This document shows positions 8,606 through 16,238 of a DNA stretch of 64,000 nucleotides, in pieces. This DNA is from DAOPYU01 sp942493245 (GTDB lineage Bacteria; Sumerlaeota; Sumerlaeia; UBA8349). Within the stretch, counting starts at the first letter, position 1; every line of letters starts with the position of its first letter. The translations under genes and the position numbers were made by a program. Location of the stretch: the NCBI GenBank assembly GCA_942493245.1, contig OW818685.1, positions 5,642,001 to 5,706,000 of the forward strand. The letters are read 5' to 3'. A model generated the notes under the pieces. The model was not told where the DNA came from and made no database searches. It was given only the letters and a program-made list of their open reading frames with translations.

Positions 8606-9862
8606 TCAGGAGCGCGTCCAGGCGTGGTAGGGGAACTGGCTCGAAAGTTCAGTCACCTGACCGGCCACACGCTGGATCGTTTTCTCGTCGGAAATGTTCA
8701 GAATCACATCGGCGATCCACCCGCCGATGACCCGCATCTGCTCTTCCTTCAGTCCCCGGGTGGTGAGGGCGGGCGTGCCCACGCGAATACCGCTGGTCAC
8801 AAAAGGCGACTTGGTGTCGAAGGGGATCATGTTCTTGTTGACCGTGATGCCGGCCTCTTCGAGTTTCGCCGAGGCTTCTTTACCGGTGACCCCCGCCGGG
8901 GTCAGGTCCACCAGCATCAGGTGCGTGTCGGTGCCGCCCGAGACGATCCGCAGGCCGCGCCGTTGCAATTCCTCGGCCAGCGTCTGGGCGTTGGACGCGA
9001 TCTGACGGGCATAGACCTTGAAGTCGTCGGCCAGCGCTTCGCCCAGCGCGACGGCTTTGGCCGCGATGACGTGCATGAGGGGGCCGCCCTGGAGGCCGGG
9101 GAAAACCGCGCGGTCAATGTCCTTGCCGAACGGCTCGCGGCACATGATCAGGCCCGCGCGCGGCCCGCGCAGGGTTTTGTGCGTGGTGGTGGTGACAAAT
9201 TCGGCGTAGGGCACCGGCGAGGGATGCACCCCGCCCGCGACCAGCCCGGCAAAGTGGGCCATGTCCACCATGAGGAGGGCGCCGACCTCGTCGGCGATTT
9301 CCCGGAAGCGGACGAAATCAATCTGGCGCGGGTAGGCGCTGGCGCCCGCCAGGATGAGGCGGGGTTTGTGCTCGCGCGCCAGACGGGCCACTTCGTCGTA
9401 ATCAATCCGTTCGGTTTCGCGCGAAACGCCGTAGGGGACGATGTTGAAATAGCGCCCGGAGTAGTTGGCCTGCATGCCGTGCGAGAGGTGGCCGCCCTGG
9501 TCGAGGCTCATGGACAGGATGGTGTCGCCCGCCTCGAGGATCGAGAAATAGACGGCCATGTTGGCCGACGATCCGCAGTGGGGCTGGACGTTGACGTATT
9601 CGGCGCCGAAGAGTTGTTTGGCGCGCTCGATGGCCAGACGCTCGACCTCATCCACTTTTTCGCAGCCGCCATACCAGCGTTTGCCGGGGTACCCCTCGGC
9701 GTACTTGTTGGTCAGGACCGATCCCTGCGCGGCCATCACGGCGGGGCTGGCGAAGTTTTCGGACGCGATCATTTCCAGGGTGCCGGTCTGGCGCAGGTAT
9801 TCCCCTTCGATGCTCGCGGCCACCTGAGGGTCGGCTTGCCGCAAAAGATCCATGTTCTGCAT
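8606..9862 (-). CDS. glyA: Serine hydroxymethyltransferase
   Basis: PLP enzyme that interconverts serine and glycine and loads one-carbon units on tetrahydrofolate. The PLP-binding TTTTHKTLRGPRAG motif puts the lysine at K229. The N-terminal ASENF, YAEGYPGKRWYGGCE and SGSxANM-like (CGSSANMAVY) segments are typical, and 418 residues is the normal length. It lies 4 bases after rpiB. The pair with rpiB and the ywlE-like phosphatase upstream matches the Bacillus subtilis ywlE-ywlF-ywlG-glyA gene order. Confidence 0.97.
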   Translation of the reverse strand: MQNMDLLRQADPQVAASIEGEYLRQTGTLEMIASENFASPAVMAAQGSVLTNKYAEGYPGKRWYGGCEKVDEVERLAIERAKQLFGAEYVNVQPHCGSSANMAVYFSILEAGDTILSMSLDQGGHLSHGMQANYSGRYFNIVPYGVSRETERIDYDEVARLAREHKPRLILAGASAYPRQIDFVRFREIADEVGALLMVDMAHFAGLVAGGVHPSPVPYAEFVTTTTHKTLRGPRAGLIMCREPFGKDIDRAVFPGLQGGPLMHVIAAKAVALGEALADDFKVYARQIASNAQTLAEELQRRGLRIVSGGTDTHLMLVDLTPAGVTGKEASAKLEEAGITVNKNMIPFDTKSPFVTSGIRVGTPALTTRGLKEEQMRVIGGWIADVILNISDEKTIQRVAGQVTELSSQFPYHAWTRS

Positions 9863-9866
9863 GAGG

Positions 9867-10319
9867 TCACATCTCCTTGGTTTTTTGTTCGATGTCGGTG
9901 ATCTGGTCGAGTCGCCGCTGGTGGCGATCCCCCTCGAATTGGGTTTCGAGGAAGGCGTCTATGATGCGGCAGTTGAGTTGAACGTCCATATTGCGCCCGC
10001 GCAGGGCCAGCACATTGGCGTTGTTGTGCAGGCGGCACAGTTCGGCGGCAAACAGGTCGGTACACAGGGCGCAGCGGATGCCGGGGAACTTGTTGGCGGC
10101 GATGGACATGCCGATGCCCGTGCCGCAGACCAGCACGGCGCGGTCGGCCTGCCCGTCGAGCACCGCCTGGACGGCTTTCTCGGCCTGCAGGGGGTAGTCC
10201 ACGCGATCTGGAGCGCTGGTGCCCAGATCCAGCACCTCGTGTCCGGCTTCCCGGATATGGGCAGCGAGCCGCTCGTGCATGTCCGAGGCGGCGTGGTCGT
10301 TGGTCAGAGCGATCTTCAT
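9867..10319 (-). CDS. rpiB: Ribose-5-phosphate isomerase B
   Basis: Interconverts ribose-5-phosphate and ribulose-5-phosphate. The 150-residue protein starts MKIALTNDHAA, has the catalytic cysteine C65 in VCGTGIGMSIAANK, and later RLHNNANVLALRGR, all standard for RpiB. The open frame extends 83 codons further upstream as proline-rich shadow of the phosphatase tail in another frame, so ATG 10319 is chosen. It is 49 bases downstream of the phosphatase gene and 4 bases upstream of glyA. Confidence 0.95.
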   Translation of the reverse strand: MKIALTNDHAASDMHERLAAHIREAGHEVLDLGTSAPDRVDYPLQAEKAVQAVLDGQADRAVLVCGTGIGMSIAANKFPGIRCALCTDLFAAELCRLHNNANVLALRGRNMDVQLNCRIIDAFLETQFEGDRHQRRLDQITDIEQKTKEM

Positions 10320-10368
10320 GACGGGTCTTTCTGTCGCGGCCCCGAATGGGCGGGCGCGAATCGCACGG

Positions 10369-11229
10369 TTATTTGGCGGTCTTGGCTGGTTTGGCTGGCT
10401 TGGCCGCGCTCTTTGCGGCGGGTTTTTCGGCCTTGTCCCCCGCCTTTTTTTCGTTTCGGGCGGCAGGTTTGGCTGGTCCGGCGCTGTTTTTCGGGGATTT
10501 CTTCGGCGGTTCGGGCTTGGCGGCGGGTTTAGACGGGGCGGCCTTTTTGGAAGGAGCCGCTTCCACAACCTTGGCCGGGGCTTTCACCTTCGAGGCCGTT
10601 TTCTTATCGGAGGTTTTCACCGCCGACTCCTCCGCGGACAGAAGCGACATATCGAGATCGTCGAGTTCCTCGCCTTTCCTGCCGGCCGCCTTGCGCTTGA
10701 AGGCCGGTGGGCCGGGCGTGTGCAAGTCCATCTTGGTCAGCGCCTTGCAGGCCTTGCGGATTTCCTTGAAAACTTTTTTATAGACCTCGAGGGTACACCC
10801 CATCGGGTCCTGGATCTGGCTGTTTTTGGACCCGGCGCCGACGTATTCCTTGAGAAGGAAGGTTTTGCCGCGAGCCTCGGGCGACATGCGCAGGGCCATC
10901 TGGACGTGGAACGACGTCATGCCCAGAATCAGCGTGGCGCGCCGCAGGAGTTCCGGCGTCATCTTGCACGAACGGTGCAGCCCGATTTCGATCCCTTCCT
11001 TGGTCAGGATCTGGCGGCATTCCTGAGTCGGGAGCAGTCCGGGGATCGTCATCACGCCCGCGGTCCGCACCTCCACGTCGTCAATACCGTTTTCTTCAAA
11101 CAATTTGCGCAGAATGCCATAGGCCATTGGAGAGCGGCAGGTGTTGCCCGTACACAAAAAGAGAATGTAGGGTTTGCGGCCGCTGAAAGTCCGGTTTCTG
11201 CTGAACGAGAAGCGCCCCAAGGTGCTCAC
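10369..11229 (-). CDS. Low-molecular-weight protein tyrosine/arginine phosphatase with a histone H1-like tail
   Basis: Residues 20-165 are a low-molecular-weight phosphatase. The P-loop is C26-T-G-N-T30-C-R32-S, and the general acid is D141 in QDPMG. Threonine at the P-loop position of T30 is what gives Bacillus YwlE its phosphoarginine preference, so a protein arginine phosphatase is likely; this is inference. Residues about 167-286 form a Lys/Ala/Pro-rich tail like AlgP or histone H1, which is unusual for the family (normally about 150 residues). First gene of the rpiB-glyA-metK operon, with a promoter at 11338-11365. Confidence 0.85.
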   Translation of the reverse strand: MSTLGRFSFSRNRTFSGRKPYILFLCTGNTCRSPMAYGILRKLFEENGIDDVEVRTAGVMTIPGLLPTQECRQILTKEGIEIGLHRSCKMTPELLRRATLILGMTSFHVQMALRMSPEARGKTFLLKEYVGAGSKNSQIQDPMGCTLEVYKKVFKEIRKACKALTKMDLHTPGPPAFKRKAAGRKGEELDDLDMSLLSAEESAVKTSDKKTASKVKAPAKVVEAAPSKKAAPSKPAAKPEPPKKSPKNSAGPAKPAARNEKKAGDKAEKPAAKSAAKPAKPAKTAK

Positions 11230-11337
11230 TCCTTTCCCTATTTTTCCGCGAAAGTCCCCAGAAAAAACGGGGTCGGGTGGAAGAATAGGCTGTTACTTCC
11301 CGAGCCTGGAGTAAAATCCAGGAACCCGAATTGTTCT

Positions 11338-11365
11338 ACAATAATGGGCAAAAGCAAAATGTCAA
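11338..11365 (-). promoter_or_regulatory. Sigma70 promoter of the ywlE-like/rpiB/glyA/metK operon
   Basis: On the minus strand TTGACA (11360-11365), a 16-base spacer, and TATTGT (11338-11343). The start point would be near 11331, giving a leader of about 100 bases. The leader contains a small inverted repeat around CTGGATTTTACTCCAG, which may be a leader hairpin. Confidence 0.65.
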
Positions 11366-11467
11366 GACGAAATCCCCGCTTACGGGAACGATTCTTGAGA
11401 TTCTGAACGAAATAATCAAGCGCGAAAAGCACGGAATTGCACACTTCAGACTCCCGATCCGGCACGC

Positions 11468-11878
11468 TCAGGGGTTGAGGTTCTCGAGCTGGCCGGTCTC
11501 GAAATTGAGCCGCCGGTAGTAACAATTGCGCGGTTCCCCGGCCATATTTTTCGTGTGGCAGATGCCGCCGCGGCGCGGACGCACCAGAAAGAGCAACGAG
11601 TTCTGTTCGCAATTGACGCGCACCTCGACCAGATCGAAGGTCTCGCCCGACGTGGCGCCCTTGATCCAGAGTTCGTTGCGCGAGGTGCTCCAGAACGTCG
11701 CCGTGCGGGTCTCGATCGAGTGGCGCAGCGCCCGCTCGTTGACATAGGCCACGAGGATCACCTCGAGCGTGTCGGCGTGCTGAACAGCCACGGGCAGGAC
11801 GCTCGACCCCGTAGCGGCCACCTTGCTCAGTTTCTCGAAATCGAGCGTCAGGGTGGTCCCTTCTTCCAGTTCTTTCAC
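11468..11878 (-). CDS. hisI: Phosphoribosyl-AMP cyclohydrolase, divergent type
   Basis: Histidine biosynthesis: opens the purine ring of phosphoribosyl-AMP. The 136-residue protein has VAYVNERALRHSIETRTATFWS, followed by the substrate loop ELWIKGATSG, both typical. The usual metal-binding D-C-D-x-D is replaced by N-C-E-Q-N, and the CHTxxxxC zinc pair is spread by a 5-residue insert (CHTKNMAGEPRNC). It may be a natural subgroup or a changed activity. GTG 11878 is chosen because it has a GGGAG box and fits the family N-terminus. A promoter sits at 11957-11985. Confidence 0.8.
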   Translation of the reverse strand: MKELEEGTTLTLDFEKLSKVAATGSSVLPVAVQHADTLEVILVAYVNERALRHSIETRTATFWSTSRNELWIKGATSGETFDLVEVRVNCEQNSLLFLVRPRRGGICHTKNMAGEPRNCYYRRLNFETGQLENLNP

Positions 11879-11956
11879 GGCGGTTTCTCCCTCGGGGAAA
11901 ATAAAAAATGGCGGCGGAAGTCCGCTGCGCAACCGCAGCCAACCCCTTTTGGGAAC

Positions 11957-11985
11957 ACCATAGCACAAATGAAAGTTTCTGACAA
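11957..11985 (-). promoter_or_regulatory. Sigma70 promoter of hisI
   Basis: On the minus strand TTGTCA (11980-11985), a 17-base spacer, and TATGGT (11957-11962). The leader to GTG 11878 is about 70 bases. The rest of 11879-12205 holds no gene that I can recognise. Confidence 0.55.
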
Positions 11986-12205
11986 GATGCCGGGGGAAGA
12001 AGAAAAATGGGGGCAGGATGATCGAATTCCAGAAATGAAACCCTGTTCCGGACAAAAAAAACACCCGGCGGAGCACATGCTCGTGCCTGAGCGGGAAACG
12101 GTTCCGCGATCAGGTCGTGTCAAGAATCTTTCGCTCTTTTTGTTGAGGCGTCCTCTGTAACCGGTTTCTCCTTTTTCGATCGAAACGCCTCCTCCCGGTT
12201 GGGGG

Positions 12206-13201
12206 TCAGGGGGTTTGGGGGACGAGGGGGTGAAGCCCCTTGCTCTCCAGGAGACGGTTTCCGCTCTCTCCGTGGGGGCCGGGGTCTGTCCGGACGCCCT
12301 GCGCGGCGCCATCCCGATCCGGCCCTTTCTCCGGGGGACGGGAGACCGAAGGGGGGGGCTGGGGCGCGGAGTCCGGACGCGGGTTCACATCCTTTGCTCT
12401 TGCTTTCTTCTCTGCGCTTTCATGCTTGGACTGAAAGGCTCTGCGCAGGGTCTCGTCTGTTTCAGAGTCCGCCAGTTTTTTGATGAAATCCCGGTTTTCC
12501 ACACTATTGTAATCTGGATCGTCGGGATTTTCACTCAACAGGATTGATGCGCAGGACTTGCGCAATTTGAGGCTGTTGGTTGTGGACATGCAGCCCTCTC
12601 TCAGGTTTCGTATTGCGATCTTTTTGACCTCGGAGTCATGCTCGCCGAGTGAGTGCATTCGTCTGAGCCCGAAGGAAATGGTTGAGTCGTCATACTTTTC
12701 CTGTTGCTGAATTCGTTTCAGAGTTCTTTCGATACACTTCGCGAGCCGAATCGCTCGCTTCTGGATTTCATCGTCCCGTTTCCGGGTTCGTGCGACGATT
12801 TCTTGCGCCTGATTCGCCTTTTCCACCTCCTGTTTCAATATCCTCTTTTCATAGAGGACCATCGATTCAGCTGTCATGATTGGTCCTTCCAAAAAAGTTT
12901 CAACAGACATCTTTTTATCAAAATACTCTTCAATATACACATAGAATTTATCCCGCTCAAATTCCACCATCTTGGGATACAGTCTCTCTTCCCATTGTCT
13001 CATAAAATACGCGGATTGATTGAGATCGTTTATCGCATCCAATACTTTGATGATGTCGTCCGCTACCAGTGGACGGCCAAGTTTTTCCACATACCAATCC
13101 TTGGAATATGTAACGATAAGGGACAAGTTGACTGCAATCCCTTCTGCATATTCAGGATTCTCATCTTTCTTCGAAAAAGCGTATTGCAACATCTCGCTCA
13201 T
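12206..13201 (-). CDS. Hypothetical protein, probably 5'-truncated by the IS30 element
   Basis: A 331-residue charged, helical protein of unknown family. Residues 120-180 look like a coiled coil (KQEVEKANQAQEIVARTRKR). The last 90 residues are low complexity (Pro/Arg/Gly-rich) and may be a disordered tail. Base composition is more AT-rich than neighbours in the first 700 bases. Upstream of ATG 13201 the frame stays open for 14 protein-like codons right up to the IS30 left inverted repeat, where a TGA lies inside the IS end. The IS therefore seems to have removed the true start, and the annotated Met may be internal. Whether it is still expressed is unknown. Confidence 0.55.
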   Translation of the reverse strand: MSEMLQYAFSKKDENPEYAEGIAVNLSLIVTYSKDWYVEKLGRPLVADDIIKVLDAINDLNQSAYFMRQWEERLYPKMVEFERDKFYVYIEEYFDKKMSVETFLEGPIMTAESMVLYEKRILKQEVEKANQAQEIVARTRKRDDEIQKRAIRLAKCIERTLKRIQQQEKYDDSTISFGLRRMHSLGEHDSEVKKIAIRNLREGCMSTTNSLKLRKSCASILLSENPDDPDYNSVENRDFIKKLADSETDETLRRAFQSKHESAEKKARAKDVNPRPDSAPQPPPSVSRPPEKGPDRDGAAQGVRTDPGPHGESGNRLLESKGLHPLVPQTP

Positions 13202-13243
13202 GAGAACCGGATATTCCGAGGCCGCACTCTTTTCGAAAGACCC

Positions 13244-14337
13244 GAATTCAACTCAGAAGTGCAACTTTCCAGATATTGAGCAAGGGCCAGTTGTTTGTGT
13301 ACACTCCTTTTGCTCACACCCTGGAAAGGAGCACTGCACCGATGGCATACAAACAACTGACCCGAGAAGAACGATACCAGATTCACGCGCTGAAGAAAGC
13401 AGGAAATTGCACGGCCGAGATTGCCCGATTGCTGGAGCGGCACCCCAGTACGATCTCGCGAGAGATCAAGCGCAACACGGGAGGAAATGGTTACCGTCCC
13501 CAGCAGGCGCAGGAGTTGACGGATAACCGGCGCCGGAATGCGACAAAAGCGGTCAAGTTCACCGAGGAAGTGCGCCAGTACGTGGACGGAAAACTGCGTC
13601 TGCAATGGAGCCCTGAGCAGATTTCCGGGCGCATGGAACACGACATCGGCCAGAAGGTCAGCCACGAGCGTATCTACCAGTACCTGGCGGCTGACAAGAA
13701 GCAGGGAGGCGCTTTGTGGCAGAATCTGCGCCGCTCGAACCGTAAGCGCAAGAAACGCTACGGCAGCGCTGAGAACCGGGGAAAAATCCCCAATCGGGTG
13801 GGGATCGAGAAGCGTCCGGCAGTGGTGGACACCAAATCGCGGCGCGGCGACTGGGAGGGGGACACCGTGATCGGTGAGAACCATCAGGGGGGCTTGGTGA
13901 CGCTCGTGGAGCGCAAGAGCCAGTACGTGCTCATCGAACCCGTTCAGCACAAGAGCGCGTCCGAGGTCACCGAGGCGATTCTGCGCTGCGCCGAGCCGTT
14001 GAGCGGAATCTTCAAAACGTTGACGTTTGACAACGGCAAGGAGTTTTCCGAGCACGAAGCCATTGCGGCGGCCTTGGGGGTTTCGGTGTACTTTGCCCGT
14101 CCCTACCACTCGTGGGAACGCGGCCTGAACGAAAATACCAATGGGTTGATCCGTCAGTACTTTCCCAAGAAAATGCCGCTGAAAGACCTCTCAGTCGAGT
14201 GGGTCAAAAGGGTCCAGGACCTCCTGAACAATCGTCCGAGAAAAACCCTGGGATACCTGACCCCACACGAAGTCCTTGTGGAAGGAAAACATATACGGGT
14301 ATAAGGAGAAAGAAAGTTGCACTTATGAGTTGAAATC
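13244..14337 (+). mobile_element. Complete IS30-family insertion sequence
   Basis: 1094 bp. Terminal inverted repeats of 26 bp (13244-13269 and 14312-14337) match at 24 positions; the inner 13 bp, AAGTGCAACTTTC, is perfect. It encodes one transposase. No clear target-site duplication is seen in the flanking 2-4 bases, so either the target was altered or the exact ends differ by a base or two. Confidence 0.9.
13342..14304 (+). CDS. IS30-family transposase
   Basis: A 320-residue DDE transposase. The N-terminal helix-turn-helix (YKQLTREERYQIHALKKAG, then IARLLERHPSTISREIKRN) is diagnostic of IS30. The catalytic core has D in GDWEGDTVIG, D in TFDNGKEF, and E in RGLNENTNGLIRQYFPK, followed by NNRPRKTLGYLTPHE. 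The frame looks intact, so the element may be active. ATG 13342 has a GGAAAGGAG box. The upstream in-frame ATG at 13276 would begin close to the left inverted repeat and is less likely. Confidence 0.95.
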   Translation: MAYKQLTREERYQIHALKKAGNCTAEIARLLERHPSTISREIKRNTGGNGYRPQQAQELTDNRRRNATKAVKFTEEVRQYVDGKLRLQWSPEQISGRMEHDIGQKVSHERIYQYLAADKKQGGALWQNLRRSNRKRKKRYGSAENRGKIPNRVGIEKRPAVVDTKSRRGDWEGDTVIGENHQGGLVTLVERKSQYVLIEPVQHKSASEVTEAILRCAEPLSGIFKTLTFDNGKEFSEHEAIAAALGVSVYFARPYHSWERGLNENTNGLIRQYFPKKMPLKDLSVEWVKRVQDLLNNRPRKTLGYLTPHEVLVEGKHIRV

Positions 14338-14340
14338 AAG

Positions 14341-14430
14341 AGAGGCACAAAAGTCACAAAAATTGGGTTTTTTGTGTCTTCTGTGCCTCTTGTGGCCAAA
14401 AGCGGTTCTCTGCGTCCTTGCGGCTCTGCG
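14341..14430. repeat. 9-bp-period palindromic repeat (CACAA flavour)
   Basis: Arms at about 14341-14362 and 14369-14390 pair over 22 bases with two mismatches. Both arms are built of 9-mers such as AAGTCACAA and TTCTGTGCC. More 9-mers of CTCTGCG type follow. It lies directly beside the right end of IS30. The rest of 14431-14602 contains no gene. Confidence 0.6.
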
Positions 14431-14602
14431 CGATTTATTTATATCCTCGTTCACTGGCTGGATGGTCGTTCCACGGCTCCCGTTTCTTCGAAGGGTGGAC
14501 ACACAGGTCCACCCCTACAGATGGGTTGCGACTTCGCTGCGACTGACTTTCGGCTGCGGCGACTTTCCTCTTTCCATGTCATCCTCAAATCGTCTGTTAT
14601 CC

Positions 14603-15724
14603 TCAAATCGCCGTCAGCGAGGCGACGGTTTTGGCGTCGAGGCGTTTGATGAGGGCGAGGGTCAGATTGATGACCGCCTCGAGGTCCGCCAGATCAATCA
14701 GCCCCACGTGCGAGTGGATGTGGCGGGTGGGAATGCCCAGGTAGATCGTCGGGCACCCCTGACGGTTCTTGTGGACTGCGCCGCCGTCCGTGCCGCCGCC
14801 GCTCATGGTGATGATCTTGTGGGGGATCTTTTCCTTCTGGGCCGTCTCGAGCACCAGTTCCTTGAGCGCCTGGTTCGGGATCAGCATTTTGTCGTAGGCG
14901 CAGATCGAAACGCCGTCCCCCAGGCCCACGGGCGATTCGTTTTTCTTGATGCCGGGGACGTCGCCCGCGATCGAGACGTCGAGCGTGAGGCACACGTCGG
15001 GATTCACCTGATAGCCCGCCGTCGTGGCGCCGCGCACCCCCACCTCTTCCTGAGTCGTGGCCGCGCCGACCACGGTGTTGGGGTGCGCGATTTTCTCTTC
15101 CTTGAGGCGGCGGATCACTTCACACGCTACGAAGAGACCGGCGCGGTTGTCGAACGCCTTGCCGATGGCCAGCGTGGCATTGCCTTTCTTTTTGCCCTCT
15201 TTAAAGACGGTCTTGGTGAGGGTCGAGAAGGTCGAGTCGGGCACGATGGCGTCTCCCACGCGCACGCCCATCTCGACCGCTTCCTCTTCGTTCGAGCAAC
15301 CGATGTCGATGAACATGTTTTCGAGTTTGACGAGTTTGGTGCGCTCCTCGGCCGTCATGAGGTGGATCGGTTTGGCGGCAATCACGCCCGGGAGCATCCC
15401 CTTGTTCGTCATGACCTTGACCCGCTGGGCCAGGAGCACGTGGTCGGGCCAGCCGCCCAGGGGCAGGAAGGTCAGGTACCCGGTTTTGTCTATGCTCGAC
15501 ACGATGAAGCCGACCTCGTCCACATGGCCGGGGAGGAACACGACCGGTCCTTTCTTGGCCGACCCCGTTTTCGAGAAAATCAACGACCCGAGTTTGTCGC
15601 TGACGATTTCGTCGCTGAATTTTTCCACGTATTTTTTGGTGATGCGCACGGCTTCGCGCTCGAAGCCCGCCGGGCCCGGCGCGTTGCACAAGGTTTCCAG
15701 AAACTGAAGAGAGGATTTTTGCAT
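14603..15724 (-). CDS. M42-family metallopeptidase (glutamyl aminopeptidase/endoglucanase-like)
   Basis: A 373-residue cytosolic dizinc aminopeptidase. Metal and catalytic motifs are in order: GHVDEVG (His-x-Asp), KAFDNRAG (bridging Asp), TTQEEVGVRG (catalytic and metal Glu), LDVSIAGD (Asp) and TRHIHS (His). Family members form large tetrahedral complexes that trim peptides; some are misnamed endoglucanases. ATG 15724 has an AAGGA box; the open frame extends to 15871 without family similarity. It is transcribed divergently from the M20 peptidase. Confidence 0.9.
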   Translation of the reverse strand: MQKSSLQFLETLCNAPGPAGFEREAVRITKKYVEKFSDEIVSDKLGSLIFSKTGSAKKGPVVFLPGHVDEVGFIVSSIDKTGYLTFLPLGGWPDHVLLAQRVKVMTNKGMLPGVIAAKPIHLMTAEERTKLVKLENMFIDIGCSNEEEAVEMGVRVGDAIVPDSTFSTLTKTVFKEGKKKGNATLAIGKAFDNRAGLFVACEVIRRLKEEKIAHPNTVVGAATTQEEVGVRGATTAGYQVNPDVCLTLDVSIAGDVPGIKKNESPVGLGDGVSICAYDKMLIPNQALKELVLETAQKEKIPHKIITMSGGGTDGGAVHKNRQGCPTIYLGIPTRHIHSHVGLIDLADLEAVINLTLALIKRLDAKTVASLTAI

Positions 15725-15885
15725 GACGAACATTTCCTTCCGGTATGCGGGATAAAGGGGACTCCGGGAACTCGTTTGGTCCAGGCGATCAGGTTCCCAA
15801 CGGATGCCCATCATAAACCCGCCCCTCGCGAAACGCCAGAACTGAAAGCAGGGGACATGGTAATCCCTCAATCCTTCACGTTTCT

Positions 15886-15980
15886 GTCGCCCCTCCGGGG
15901 CTTGATCTTATTTTCGTTCTTTTCCGGGGGTTCCCTTCGGTCACCCCCGGCTACTAACCGTCGCCCCCTCCGGGCGCTGA
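15886..15980. repeat. REP-like element (TTCCCTTCGGTCACC type)
   Basis: Hairpin CCGGGGGTTCCC-TTCG-GTCACCCCCGG at 15924-15950, followed by GGCTACT and flanked by short CCCCTCCGGGG-like palindromes. The same core occurs as an inverted pair at 28890-28923 and 29059-29092. Confidence 0.7.
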
Positions 15981-16077
15981 AAACCTCGATAATTTGATCT
16001 CTTTCAATCCTTAAAACGTGAGGTTGAAGAATCAAGGTGGTAATCGGAGGCGGAGCGAAAGCGCGGAGACGTAACCG

Positions 16078-16120
16078 CATTTTAACGCAGAGTCGCCAAG
16101 GAACAGAGACGCAAAGATTT
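16078..16120. repeat. 9-bp-period repeat (ACGCAGAG flavour)
   Basis: Consecutive 9-mers ACGCAGAGT, CGCCAAGGA, ACAGAGACG, CAAAGA. Only one arm is present here. Related to the arrays at 14341, 45336, 57527 and 63376. Confidence 0.45.
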
Positions 16121-16238
16121 GTCGATCTTCTGGTTTTGTCGGGAGGCACTCTCTCCGGGCTTGATTTTCCGCGGGCGGAGCACTAACGTAAGTTTACACC
16201 GGCTGCGGCCGGCCCCAACGCCTTCGAGGAGGACCCCC

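Larger units (their letters stand above)
15725..16238. other. Divergent intergenic region with REP-like hairpins
   Basis: 514 bp between divergent peptidase genes. It holds the repeats described at 15886-15980 and 16078-16120 and no convincing gene. Promoters for both peptidase genes should lie here but no strong match was found. Confidence 0.5.

Noticed and set aside
7559..9901. 780-residue plus-strand ORF
   Set aside because: It runs antisense through glyA and the nucleotidyltransferase gene, has no domain, and its length comes from the codon bias of GC-rich DNA.
13276..13341. Upstream ATG of the IS30 transposase
   Set aside because: It gives an unusual N-terminus close to the inverted repeat; ATG 13342 has the ribosome-binding site and the family start.
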